A stretch of 6,932 bases of DNA from Candidatus Heimdallarchaeota archaeon (GCA_027364495.1 DAHXPE010000276.1:1-6932); one strand, 5' to 3'; shown: positions 1-6,428, counted from the first letter of the stretch. Numbers and translations: made by a program. Notes: generated by a model from the sequence alone, not told the origin.

Positions 1-426
1 ATATATTATATTATGAATTTTTGGGTTTATTACCAAGAAATATATGTTTCATTTTTTTATTCGGTAAGCTTATTAGCTATCTTTAGTTTTTTTCAAAGTG
101 AACAATTAACCAATCTAAAAGAAAAAAATAAATTACAAGCATTTTATATAGTACTTGGCTCTTTTTCATTAGCTCTTTCATTACTATCAAAATTGAGCGG
201 TTGGAGCTTGTTATTTATTGTTATTTTAATTTATCCCTTTTCTAAAAAAAGTAGAATAATGCAAACTGTTCTTATTGCCTTTATTAGTATATTTTTAATT
301 GTTAAAGTAAGTATTGATTATTATGTTGGGATAGGGATAATAATACTCGCATATTCTGGATTAATTATTGGTCTAATATGGAAGCATAGAGATAGTGACA
401 ACCAAACAATTTATTCAAGCAATTGA
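1..426 (+). CDS. GT-C-type membrane glycosyltransferase, N-terminal part (5' partial, ends at in-frame TGA)
   Basis: The frame is open to the window's left edge, so the gene probably starts upstream; the first ATG inside is at 13. From that ATG the product is 137 aa and almost entirely hydrophobic, with about five membrane segments (roughly residues 11-27, 43-59, 64-76, 84-100 and 105-123). The phrase FWVYYQEIYVSFF followed by LALSLLSKLSGWSLL resembles the core of ArnT/GT39-like GT-C glycosyltransferases, which move sugars from lipid-linked donors on the outer face of the membrane. The catalytic acidic motif expected in the first outer loop is not visible and would lie upstream of the window. 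The frame stops at TGA 424-426, and the very next codon is an ATG continuing in the same frame as the rest of the enzyme. I therefore read this as the front part of one broken gene of at least 712 codons. Family is inferred from topology and local motifs; no substrate can be assigned. Confidence 0.6.
   Translation: MYYIMNFWVYYQEIYVSFFYSVSLLAIFSFFQSEQLTNLKEKNKLQAFYIVLGSFSLALSLLSKLSGWSLLFIVILIYPFSKKSRIMQTVLIAFISIFLIVKVSIDYYVGIGIIILAYSGLIIGLIWKHRDSDNQTIYSSN
424..426 (+). other. In-frame TGA interrupting the glycosyltransferase gene
   Basis: TGA lies between codons AAT and ATG, in a polar loop (KHRDSDNQTIYSSN) before the next membrane helix. The frame is open on both sides without any shift. One base change from TGG (Trp), CGA or AGA (Arg), or GGA (Gly) would make it. 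Trp is TGG throughout the intact genes here, so general TGA-for-Trp recoding is unlikely. It is a nonsense mutation, a base error, or a site of readthrough/reinitiation. Confidence 0.75.
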
Positions 427-2151
427 ATGAGCTTTGTTGGTATTTTAATTATGCCACTAGGTGTAGTAGTGGGAGGTTTTTGGCTTATTGATACCTTTAA
501 TAAATTTCATCAGTATGCTACTTCAACTGTTGATCTCTACCTGATAATTACCAATCTTAAAATTAAGTATGTGTTCCAAGGAACACCACTTAATTCATCA
601 CACTTTCTTTTGGAATCTGCCCATTCAGCTGATTTTTTTTCTATTGTATTTTACTTATTGGTCGGGAATATGTTTGTTTTATTTTGGATTCTTCCTAAAA
701 TTCGTGTCATATTTGATGACCAAGTTAAATTTTTTGTCCTTTGGATTCTTGGATTCTTTAATTTATGGCTCACCTATCAGGGATTTTCATCTATTCGATA
801 TTTGTCTGTAATTCTTGTACCGATTATTATTGTCGTAACTCATGGTTTTTTTAAACTCTATAAAGATCTCACAGAAAAAAGTGGACCGATTCCAATCAGT
901 GTTGTTTTTTTGGCTTGTTTCCTGTCTTTTGCAAGTTTCTATTTTCCAATTTCTTTAAATATACTTACCAACGAATTGAATACTAGTTCAATTAATGATC
1001 AATTTCTACTCTCTGCCTACAATTATTATAAAAATTCAATTTTATACCTTCTTTTAGCACTAATAATATCTATTAGTTTTATTATTATAATAAAATTACA
1101 TAAAAAGAATATAATTAGATTTAGAATGCCCAAAGTTCAATTATTAAAGATAGTTAAAGTAATTGCACTTGTATTAATTTTGTTCGTTCCTTTTTTCATT
1201 CCCTCGTTTGTATTTGTTTCTTCTGACGAAAATATAAATCAATTTAATGCTACTTTCGTGTATTACCAAAGACCAGCATATACTGAAGTAGTTAATGCTC
1301 TATTAAATGAAAATTCACCTTCTTCTGGAGTAATAGACATTAATTTCCCTGGATTACCAATTTATTTAAATCAGCCGTCTTTAGATTTATTTGATCAGGC
1401 TGGAAACGTAAAAAGTATTTTTAGTTCGAACATAACTGCCCTACTTGAGATGTTACAAGAACCTCTCTCCTATATCAATACTAATTATAATATTTCCATT
1501 AATCCAAATGCGTTACCGACGGGTTTTTCGTTTGATTATATTATAATTCCAAATTTTGGTAACAATTTCTATCCATTTTATGTTAGGAATTTTTATAATC
1601 AATCATTTATTTTCCCACTTCTTTTTCAAAAAAGTCTCTTTCAGTTAATTTATAAAAACAATGAATTTTTAGTCTTTAAGAGGATTTATACAGTACCATT
1701 TTTCTCAGGCATTGTTAATGGTTATCTAACTTCGGGGAATACTAAAATATCGCTCCTTGGTATGGTGCAATCCAGTTCTCAATTTTTAAGAAACATGAGT
1801 CTTCAAATTTTATGTTCCTTACCAGAAGCAATTGGATCTCAAGTCACAATTAATACAACTATTAACCTGCTTGAAAATAATATTCCAGTATCCATTAATT
1901 CAACTCAAAATTTAGATCTAAAAAATTCAAGCACAATGTTCTCAATACCTATCCCATTATCAGTAAAATTATTAAATCGAAATTCTTTTTCTATAGAAAA
2001 TATCAATCTTAAAATTTTAATAAATACTAAAAACACGTACCTAGTTAGAAATTATTCATTAGTTTCTCCGGAAAATAATTTAACTGTAAATTATAACCCA
2101 AAAAACAATTATTGGTCAATTTCAACTGGATTAGGATTACAACCAATTTAA
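427..2151 (+). CDS. GT-C-type membrane glycosyltransferase, C-terminal part with outer domain
   Basis: The 574-aa frame directly continues the preceding one after TGA 424-426. It has no Shine-Dalgarno sequence before its ATG, which argues against an independent gene. About seven further membrane segments are visible (near residues 4-22, 70-90, 102-118, 123-141, 155-178, 204-224, 240-263), including the SIRYLSVILVPIII stretch that resembles the RYL-P segment of ArnT/GT39-like enzymes. Residues from about 264 form a soluble, probably extracytoplasmic domain. Its first part (to about 420) resembles the ectodomain following the membrane part in GT-C enzymes, including the FDYIIIPN and YKNNEFLVFKRI phrases. 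The last 150 residues look beta-rich. The domain carries ten N-x-S/T sequons. The likely role is transfer of sugars to lipid or protein at the cell surface. If TGA 424-426 is real and not suppressed, this half is probably not made as a working enzyme. Confidence 0.6.
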   Translation: MSFVGILIMPLGVVVGGFWLIDTFNKFHQYATSTVDLYLIITNLKIKYVFQGTPLNSSHFLLESAHSADFFSIVFYLLVGNMFVLFWILPKIRVIFDDQVKFFVLWILGFFNLWLTYQGFSSIRYLSVILVPIIIVVTHGFFKLYKDLTEKSGPIPISVVFLACFLSFASFYFPISLNILTNELNTSSINDQFLLSAYNYYKNSILYLLLALIISISFIIIIKLHKKNIIRFRMPKVQLLKIVKVIALVLILFVPFFIPSFVFVSSDENINQFNATFVYYQRPAYTEVVNALLNENSPSSGVIDINFPGLPIYLNQPSLDLFDQAGNVKSIFSSNITALLEMLQEPLSYINTNYNISINPNALPTGFSFDYIIIPNFGNNFYPFYVRNFYNQSFIFPLLFQKSLFQLIYKNNEFLVFKRIYTVPFFSGIVNGYLTSGNTKISLLGMVQSSSQFLRNMSLQILCSLPEAIGSQVTINTTINLLENNIPVSINSTQNLDLKNSSTMFSIPIPLSVKLLNRNSFSIENINLKILINTKNTYLVRNYSLVSPENNLTVNYNPKNNYWSISTGLGLQPI

Positions 2152-2154
2152 TCA

Positions 2155-2172
2155 TTAAAAATATATTTTTAA
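2155..2172. repeat. 18-bp perfect AT palindrome; possible terminator or TATA region
   Basis: TTAAAAATATATTTTTAA is identical to its reverse complement. It begins four bases after the stop codon of the glycosyltransferase gene and ends about 73 bp before gcvH. A foldback ending in five T could help terminate the upstream transcript. The central ATATATTT could equally serve as a TATA box for gcvH, giving a leader of roughly 55 nt. In DNA this AT-rich a chance palindrome is possible. Confidence 0.3.
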
Positions 2173-2234
2173 GAATGCTCATAAAAATTAATTAATAATA
2201 CTTTCTTTACTATAAACTAAATGAAAATTCGAAT

Positions 2235-2240
2235 GGTGAT
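2235..2240 (+). promoter_or_regulatory. Shine-Dalgarno site of gcvH
   Basis: GGTGAT is a full match to the archaeal/bacterial anti-SD core AUCACC and ends five bases before the ATG at 2246. It fixes that start and shows that this organism uses strong SD-led initiation. Confidence 0.8.
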
Positions 2241-2245
2241 AGGTA

Positions 2246-2641
2246 ATGAGTAATATTCCAACAGATTTACATTTTTATAAGGAACACGAATGGGTAAAAA
2301 AACAATCAGATGGCACTGCCTTAATAGGTATTTCTGATTATGCACAAAATAACCTAACAGACATAACCTATGTAGGTTTTAAAGTTAAAGCTGGTGCAAA
2401 AGTTGAACTTGGCAAAATTTTTGGCGAAATTGAATCAGTAAAATCCGTTAGTGATTTATTCTCACCTTTGAGTGGCGAAGTCGTAGAAGTCAATAAAAAA
2501 TTAGAAGACGAACCAGAATCAGTAAACAATGATCCTTATAATAAAGGATGGATGTTGAAAATAAAACCTTCCAATCTTGAAGCAGAATTAAGTCAATTAA
2601 TGAATTCAGAAAAATATAAGAATTATATAGAAAGTCTTTAA
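2246..2641 (+). CDS. gcvH: Glycine cleavage system H protein (lipoyl carrier)
   Basis: The 131-aa product has the usual length and fold signature of GcvH. In the glycine cleavage complex, its lipoyl arm carries the aminomethyl group from the P-protein to the T-protein and is reoxidised by the L-protein, in the cytoplasm. The N terminus has the family phrase FYKEHEWVK, then GISDYAQNNLTDITYV. The lipoylation site is Lys66 in ESVKSVSD, and the C-terminal half has SPLSGEVVEVN, the NDPYNKGWML motif (Trp102) and an amphipathic tail. The start is supported by GGTGAT five bases upstream. No gcvP, gcvT or lipoate-ligase gene is in the window, so the gene appears detached from the rest of its system here. 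It faces idh tail-to-tail with a 14-bp gap and no clear terminator between them. A dead second copy of its C-terminal half lies at 3939-4128. Confidence 0.96.
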   Translation: MSNIPTDLHFYKEHEWVKKQSDGTALIGISDYAQNNLTDITYVGFKVKAGAKVELGKIFGEIESVKSVSDLFSPLSGEVVEVNKKLEDEPESVNNDPYNKGWMLKIKPSNLEAELSQLMNSEKYKNYIESL

Positions 2642-2655
2642 AATAGATTATTTAT

Positions 2656-3867
2656 TTATTTATACACTTTTTTCAATCTGTCAGCTACTGCTTGAATATA
2701 TTCATCAGTAACTACCCAGGGAGCTTTTGGCCCAATCAATACGGCTAGATCTTTGGTCATAATTCCAGCTTCAATCGTATCGACAACTGCTTTTTCTAAA
2801 TTCTCGGCAAATTTAACGACATCAGGAGTCCCATCTAATCTACCACGTTGTTTTAATCCACCAGTCCAAGCGTAAATACTGGCTACTGGGTTAGTACTAG
2901 TTTTTTCTCCTCGTTGCCATGCTCGGTAATGTCTCGTAACTGTACCATGAGCTGCTTCAGATTCAATGGTTTTACCATCAGGGCAAACGAGAATAGAAGT
3001 CATTAAGCCTAAAGAACCAAATCCTTGAGCAATCATATCAGATTGAACATCTCCATCGTAGTTCTTGCAAGCCCAGATATATCCACCTTCTAACTTAACT
3101 GATTGAGCAACCATATCATCAATCAACCGATGTTCGTAAATGATTCCAGCGGCCTTGAATTTATCTTCATACTCTGCTTCATAGATTCTTTGGAAAATGT
3201 CCTTGAATTTACCATCATATGCCTTTAAGATAGTGTTTTTGGTCGTCAAATATATAGGATATTTGACCTGAAGAGCATAGTTAAAACTGGAGCGAGCAAA
3301 ACCTTCAATGCTTTCATCAGTATTAAACATAGCCATCGCAACACCAGCGCCTTTGTACTTATTTACTTCCCATTCTTGTTTGGTTCCATCAGTTCCTTCG
3401 AATACTAATTTGACAGTTCCAGCGCCTGGAATCTTCACATCGGTTGCCTTATATTGATCAGCATGACCATGACGGCCAATGATGATAGGTTTTTTCCAGT
3501 TCTTTAGAAATCTTGGAATATTGCTGCAAAGAATAGGCTCTCTAAAAATTGTTCCACCTAGATAATTACGAATAGTTCCATTAGGACTTTTCCACATTTT
3601 TTTCAAATTGAATTCTTTAACACGGGCTTCATCAGGTGTAATAGTAGCGCATTTTATACCAACATGATATTTTTCGATGGCTTTTGCAGCATCCATAGTC
3701 ACTTGATCGTTGGTCTTATCACGATATTCGATGCCTAAATCATAGTATTTTAAATCAATATCTAAAAACGGTAGGATCAATTTTTCCTTGATTTGAGCCC
3801 AGATGATACGAGTCATTTCATCACCATCTAGTTCAACAACAGGTTCCTTTACTTTGATTTTTTGCAT
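2656..3867 (-). CDS. icd: NADP-dependent isocitrate dehydrogenase, eukaryote-type homodimeric form
   Basis: The enzyme oxidatively decarboxylates isocitrate to 2-oxoglutarate with NADP+ in the cytosol (TCA cycle, NADPH supply). From the ATG at 3867 the protein is 403 aa and aligns without gaps to human IDH1 over the first 139 residues, which recalled sequence shows as a close match ([39 protein letters not shown]). Substrate arginines Arg100, Arg109 and Arg132 (GRH) are present. So are the catalytic/metal residues Lys210 (TTKNT), Asp250 (LIDDMVAQ), Asp273 and Asp277 (YDGDVQSD), and the NADP motif GTVTRHYR with Arg312/His313. All key residues are intact, so it should be active. A GTG at 3876 would add three residues, but it lies within the CGTGA Shine-Dalgarno-like site, so 3867 is preferred. 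The gene sits beside a dead NAD-type IDH-family gene, whose loss it may have made tolerable. The stop is TAA. Confidence 0.96.
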   Translation of the reverse strand: MQKIKVKEPVVELDGDEMTRIIWAQIKEKLILPFLDIDLKYYDLGIEYRDKTNDQVTMDAAKAIEKYHVGIKCATITPDEARVKEFNLKKMWKSPNGTIRNYLGGTIFREPILCSNIPRFLKNWKKPIIIGRHGHADQYKATDVKIPGAGTVKLVFEGTDGTKQEWEVNKYKGAGVAMAMFNTDESIEGFARSSFNYALQVKYPIYLTTKNTILKAYDGKFKDIFQRIYEAEYEDKFKAAGIIYEHRLIDDMVAQSVKLEGGYIWACKNYDGDVQSDMIAQGFGSLGLMTSILVCPDGKTIESEAAHGTVTRHYRAWQRGEKTSTNPVASIYAWTGGLKQRGRLDGTPDVVKFAENLEKAVVDTIEAGIMTKDLAVLIGPKAPWVVTDEYIQAVADRLKKVYK

Positions 3868-3871
3868 AATT

Positions 3872-3876
3872 TTCAC
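3872..3876 (-). promoter_or_regulatory. Shine-Dalgarno-like site deciding the idh start
   Basis: Read on the minus strand, GTGA, part of CGTGA, precedes ATG 3867 by five bases. It differs by one base from the GGTGA used at gcvH. This favours ATG 3867 over the in-frame GTG at 3876, which would itself have no SD sequence. Confidence 0.5.
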
Positions 3877-3905
3877 GTATTTTTCTTAATTGCTTATGTT
3901 CTAAT

Positions 3906-3921
3906 TACTTAAATCTTTTTT
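3906..3921 (-). promoter_or_regulatory. Putative archaeal BRE/TATA promoter of idh
   Basis: On the minus strand TTTAAGTA (3913-3906) is preceded by an A-rich BRE-like stretch (3921-3914). Spacing of about 26 bp would place transcription start near 3884, giving a leader of about 17 nt that contains the CGTGA site. The match to TTTAWATA is approximate and the DNA is AT-rich, so this is a candidate only. Confidence 0.35.
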
Positions 3922-3938
3922 AATTTTTATTTATTTGT

Positions 3939-4128
3939 AGTATTTCTTTTTCACTTTTGAGTGAAGAACCTGAGGAAATTAAAGGAAAATTAGAAAATGA
4001 ACCCAAAATAGTAAATAATGATCCATTTAATAAAGGATAGATGCTAAAAAAAAAATTCAAACCTAAAAGTAGAATTAATTCAATTGATGAATTCTGATAA
4101 ATACAAAGAATATTTTGAATCTTTATAA
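3939..4128 (+). pseudogene. Remnant of a second gcvH (C-terminal half only)
   Basis: Read in frame from 3939, the sequence aligns to residues from about 68 of the intact GcvH at 2246-2641. LENEPKIVNNDPFNKG, then a stop, then ML matches LEDEPESVNNDPYNKGWML at 14 of 19 positions. The stop TAG at 4038-4040 sits exactly at Trp102, a TGG to TAG change. Past a 10-base A run (4046-4055) the frame is lost, with a net two bases fewer than the intact copy between the two flanking ATG codons (4041 and 4087). It resumes as LKVELIQLMNSDKYKEYFESL, ending at TAA 4126-4128 with 11 of 14 residues identical at the tail. The N-terminal half with the lipoyl lysine is gone: the sequence immediately upstream is the promoter of the divergent idh. 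It is a paralogue, not a recent duplicate, given the amino-acid differences. It cannot encode a functional H protein. Confidence 0.88.
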
Positions 4129-4131
4129 TCA

Positions 4132-4172
4132 AAAAAGAAAAAAATTTCTTTTTATTAATGATTAATTTTTTT
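4132..4172 (+). terminator. Hairpin plus T-run after the gcvH remnant
   Basis: AAAAAGAAA (4132-4140) pairs perfectly with TTTCTTTTT (4145-4153) across an AAAA loop, four bases after the remnant's stop. A run of seven T follows at 4166-4172. It looks like a surviving intrinsic terminator of the ancestral gene. All pairs but two are A-T, so the stem is weak. Confidence 0.45.
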
Positions 4173-4173
4173 A

Positions 4174-4758
4174 TTTCCACATGCTAATTGATCAGGCAGT
4201 AACATTGATAATATATTTGTTTTTAACATCCTAAAAACAAGATTTACTTGTCAATAAAGGAAGATTTTGATCATGATACCATTTTAATCTAAGAAATACA
4301 GTTCTTACTTTTGTATTCAAGAAATAAAAATAAGTACAATATATCTTTTTTTAACAAAATAAAGGTAAATTAGAAAAATGCAATTCAATGAGTCTTATTT
4401 TTATCTATAATTAATTCAAAAAACTTTTTTTTTCATGAATATTAAATTACTCTTGTCTTTAATGAGAAATAAGTTGAACAATATTTTAAATGGTAGTAAT
4501 AAATGAATCGATCTATAAAGTTCCTTGAGAATTATTGTATAAAAGCCAGTTTTTATAAATCAAAAATTAGAAAAAAAAGAATCCATTAAGCTAATGAAGC
4601 ATAATGTAATTAATGAATCTTATAAAGCAATACCAAAAGATTCAATTAGTAAATTTTACAACGTTTACAACCCAAATGATAATTTTTTATCAAATAAAAT
4701 AGTTTATCGTTAAAATCTAACACTAAAATACTTTATTTTATTAGTAAAGGTGAAATTT
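4174..4758. other. Gene-free AT-rich stretch, possibly old gene debris
   Basis: No frame on either strand carries a recognisable protein. The longest open piece on the plus strand is 4543-4713 (57 codons, ATG at 4594, no Shine-Dalgarno), which would encode a 39-aa peptide with no family I recognise. A 28-codon ATG frame at 4504-4590 is also unremarkable. Stops elsewhere are dense. The stretch separates two recognised pseudogenes, so it may contain further eroded coding sequence, but I cannot show it. Confidence 0.5.
4749..4753 (+). promoter_or_regulatory. Relic Shine-Dalgarno site of the dead dehydrogenase gene
   Basis: GGTGA, inside AAAGGTGA, precedes a TTG at 4759-4761 by five bases. The codons after TTG read Ser-Glu, and the family-like N terminus (YIE-stop-ATKHFENVLKEQ) follows one base out of frame. 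This marks the ancestral start, probably originally ATG. Confidence 0.5.
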
Positions 4759-4805
4759 TTGTCAGAAAATATATAGAATAAGCAACTAAACATTTTGAAA
4801 ATGTT

Positions 4806-5117
4806 TTGAAAGAACAATTAGAACGAGTGAAGAGATTAAAAAAAGAACCTGATTGGGCAGACTATACTAAAATTAAACCTATTATAATTGGTGCTTGTGG
4901 TGGTGATGGTATTGGACCAGAAATTACAAAACAGGCTGTAGACACCCTAGAATTTTTATTAAAAGACGAGGTGAAATCAGGTAAAATAGAGATTCGTAAT
5001 ATTGAAGGTTTGACAATAGAAAACTGTGTTAAACACATGAAAGCAATTCCTGATGATGTTCTCCTAGAATTAAAATTATGTCACGTTATATTGAAGGGGC
5101 TCACGACAACTTCATGA
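4806..5117 (+). pseudogene. N-terminal open fragment of the dead dehydrogenase
   Basis: This 103-aa open piece holds the amphipathic N-terminal helix (KEQLERVKRLKKEPDW), the first strand and glycine loop (GACGGDGIGPEIT) and the region up to KGLTTTS, where TGA stops it. The TTG at 4806 is an internal Leu codon, since homologous sequence (ATKHFENV) lies upstream in frame; it is not a real start. Pro-to-Leu at 5100 and Pro-to-Ser at 5112 alter the normally conserved KGPTTTP motif. It lacks most of the substrate site and would be inactive. Confidence 0.85.
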
Positions 5118-5264
5118 AAAGGATCACCATGGTCACATATTGATAATGCAAATGTTGCAATGAGAAAGGAATTATATTTATTTGCTAATGCGAGACCAAT
5201 TAAGGTTCCTGAAAAGAATATCGATTGAATGTTCTACATAGAAAATACAGAAGGCGCTTAAATT

Positions 5265-5843
5265 TTGGGTTCTTCTGGTGTTGAGGTTTCTCCTGATCTA
5301 GCCATTGATTTCAAATTAATATCTGAACAAGGATCTGAACGTATAATAAGAGCTGTGTTTGATTATGCTAGCAAAAACAAGATTAATAAGGTGGCAGTAG
5401 TTACAAAGGCAAATGTAATTAAAACTACAGATGGTAAATTTTTAACAGTTGCAGCAAGAGTTTCCAAAGATTATCCAGAACTAAAATGGGATAATTGGTA
5501 TGTTGATATTACTACTGCTAAACTAATCGATCCAGCTCTACAAAGTCAATTTAAGGTTATAGCGGCTCCTAATTTTTACGGAGACATTATAATGGATGAA
5601 GCAGCTCAGCTCCAGGGTGGTGTTGGAACTGCAGGAGCAGCAAATATTGGAAAACGTTATTCCATGTTTGAAGCTATTCATGGATCAGCTCTAAAAATGA
5701 TTGATGAAGGACGTCAGATGTATGCTGATCCTTCAAGTATGATTAAAGCAGCAGCACTTTTACTTAATCATATTGGATATACTGAAAAGGCTAAGAGACT
5801 TGATATGGCATTAGATATCTGTGCTGAGTATGAAAAGAACTAG
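5265..5843 (+). pseudogene. C-terminal open fragment of the dead dehydrogenase
   Basis: This 192-aa open piece begins at an internal TTG (the Leu of ILGSSG) two codons after the TAA at 5259. It carries the VVTKANV lysine region, the metal-binding aspartates of YGDIIMDEAA, and the cofactor-site phrases GTAGAANIGKR and FEAIHGSA. It ends at TAG 5841-5843 only because one A is missing just before; restoring it gives KKLVMTGRSNGATGEQFGQYV to 5953. There is no Shine-Dalgarno ahead of 5265. Annotated alone it would look like a short dehydrogenase, but it lacks the first third of the enzyme. Confidence 0.85.
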
Positions 5844-5957
5844 TAATGACTGGTCGTTCTAATGGTGCTACTGGTGAACAGTTTGGTCAATATGTCGAAG
5901 ATACTCTCAAGGATCCAGATCTAGAAAAAAAATTTAATAGTTATAAAAAATAAATCC

Positions 5958-5964
5958 TTTTTTT
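5958..5964 (+). terminator. T-run terminator after the dead dehydrogenase
   Basis: Seven T follow the ancestral stop at 5951-5953 by four bases. T-runs are sufficient for termination in many archaea. No GC hairpin accompanies it. Confidence 0.4.
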
Positions 5965-6243
5965 CCTGTATGATTTACAAATAATATAATTTTTAATGCT
6001 TAAATATTCTATATCTTTTAAATTTAATTTAATATTTTCAGAAAGAACCACTCCACATATAGCTAATCAATAAACTCTTTTTATTCAAAACAATTAATAT
6101 TTGCCTATTAGAGAAAACAGTCTATTTATAGATTAATAAAGCATAAACATTTATCAATTTAACGTTCTTTTCTTAATTGAAAAAAAAGAATTTTCTGTCA
6201 TTTAGTTTAAAACAATTATATCTTCGTTTCAGTTTTATTTGGT

Positions 6244-6270
6244 TGAGTAACAATTTACTCAGTTATTGTT
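6244..6270 (+). repeat. 7-bp hairpin with an overlapping alternative stem
   Basis: TGAGTAA (6244-6250) pairs perfectly with TTACTCA (6255-6261) around a CAAT loop. AACAAT (6249-6254) can instead pair with ATTGTT (6265-6270). The two stems exclude each other. The element lies about 170 bp upstream of the SDH-like gene and upstream of its most likely TATA box, so an attenuator role is doubtful; an operator dyad is possible. Confidence 0.3.
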
Positions 6271-6423
6271 TCCAATGCTCACATAGTAAGTTAAAATATA
6301 CATAAACGAAACTTATAGTAACTTTACTTAGGTTAAAAATAAGACATTTTTATTTATATTAACACATAGCAATTGTCTTTTTGTAAGTTAATTTTATCTT
6401 AAGAAAATTTTTAAGCATTTTTT

Positions 6424-6428
6424 GAGGT
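6424..6428 (+). promoter_or_regulatory. Shine-Dalgarno site of the SDH-like gene
   Basis: GAGGT lies eight bases before ATG 6437 and matches the anti-SD. It supports that start. Confidence 0.65.

Larger units (their letters stand above)
4759..5953 (+). pseudogene. Decayed NAD-type isocitrate/isopropylmalate-family dehydrogenase
   Basis: Joined across its lesions, this region encodes a nearly full-length (about 397-codon) decarboxylating dehydrogenase of the isocitrate/isopropylmalate family, distinct from the eukaryote-type enzyme at 2656-3867. Family landmarks run in order: the nucleotide-site phrase GACGGDGIGPEIT, KG-TTT, NANVAMRKEL, ENTEG, VVTKANV, NFYGDIIMDEAA, GGVGTAGAANIGKR, FEAIHGSA, AALLLNHIGY and TGRSNGATGEQFG. 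Lesions are a one-base loss in the A run at 4766-4769; TAA at 4779; TGA at 5115 (Arg/Gly site after TTT-Pro); TGA at 5226 replacing the Trp of ID-W-MFY; TAA at 5259 replacing Tyr of NTEGA-Y; and loss of one A near 5837-5839, after which LVMTGRSNG continues in another frame to TAA 5951-5953. Conserved residues are also hit, for example Arg to Ile at 5238 before ENTEG, and Arg to Cys at 5025. The lesions mix different stops and indels, so recoding cannot rescue it. The conserved sequence elsewhere implies recent loss. Confidence 0.92.

Noticed and set aside
569..811. 80-codon plus-strand frame inside the glycosyltransferase gene
   Set aside because: It overlaps the much longer membrane-protein frame, has no Shine-Dalgarno or recognisable domain, and its hydrophobicity is a by-product of T-rich codons.
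2209..2219. ACTATAAACTA as the gcvH TATA box
   Set aside because: Archaeal spacing of about 26 bp would put the transcript start at about 2240, downstream of most of the GGTGAT Shine-Dalgarno site.
3865..3876. GTG at 3876 as the idh start
   Set aside because: It lies in the CGTGA Shine-Dalgarno-like site of ATG 3867, and start at 3867 gives numbering that coincides with human IDH1 through Arg132.
3920..4180. 86-codon minus-strand frame
   Set aside because: It is antisense to the gcvH remnant and its terminator. The plus-strand alignment to GcvH explains the sequence, and the minus-strand product is low-complexity with no start signal.
424..5228. TGA read as tryptophan or selenocysteine (altered code)
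   Set aside because: Trp is TGG at all positions checked in the intact gcvH, idh and SDH-like genes. The dead genes also contain TAA and TAG stops and frameshifts that a TGA reassignment cannot rescue, and I see no SECIS-like hairpin.
4759..5953. Programmed frameshifting or stop readthrough to make the second dehydrogenase
   Set aside because: Six independent lesions of different kinds plus substitutions at conserved residues fit decay; no slippery site with a pseudoknot is evident.
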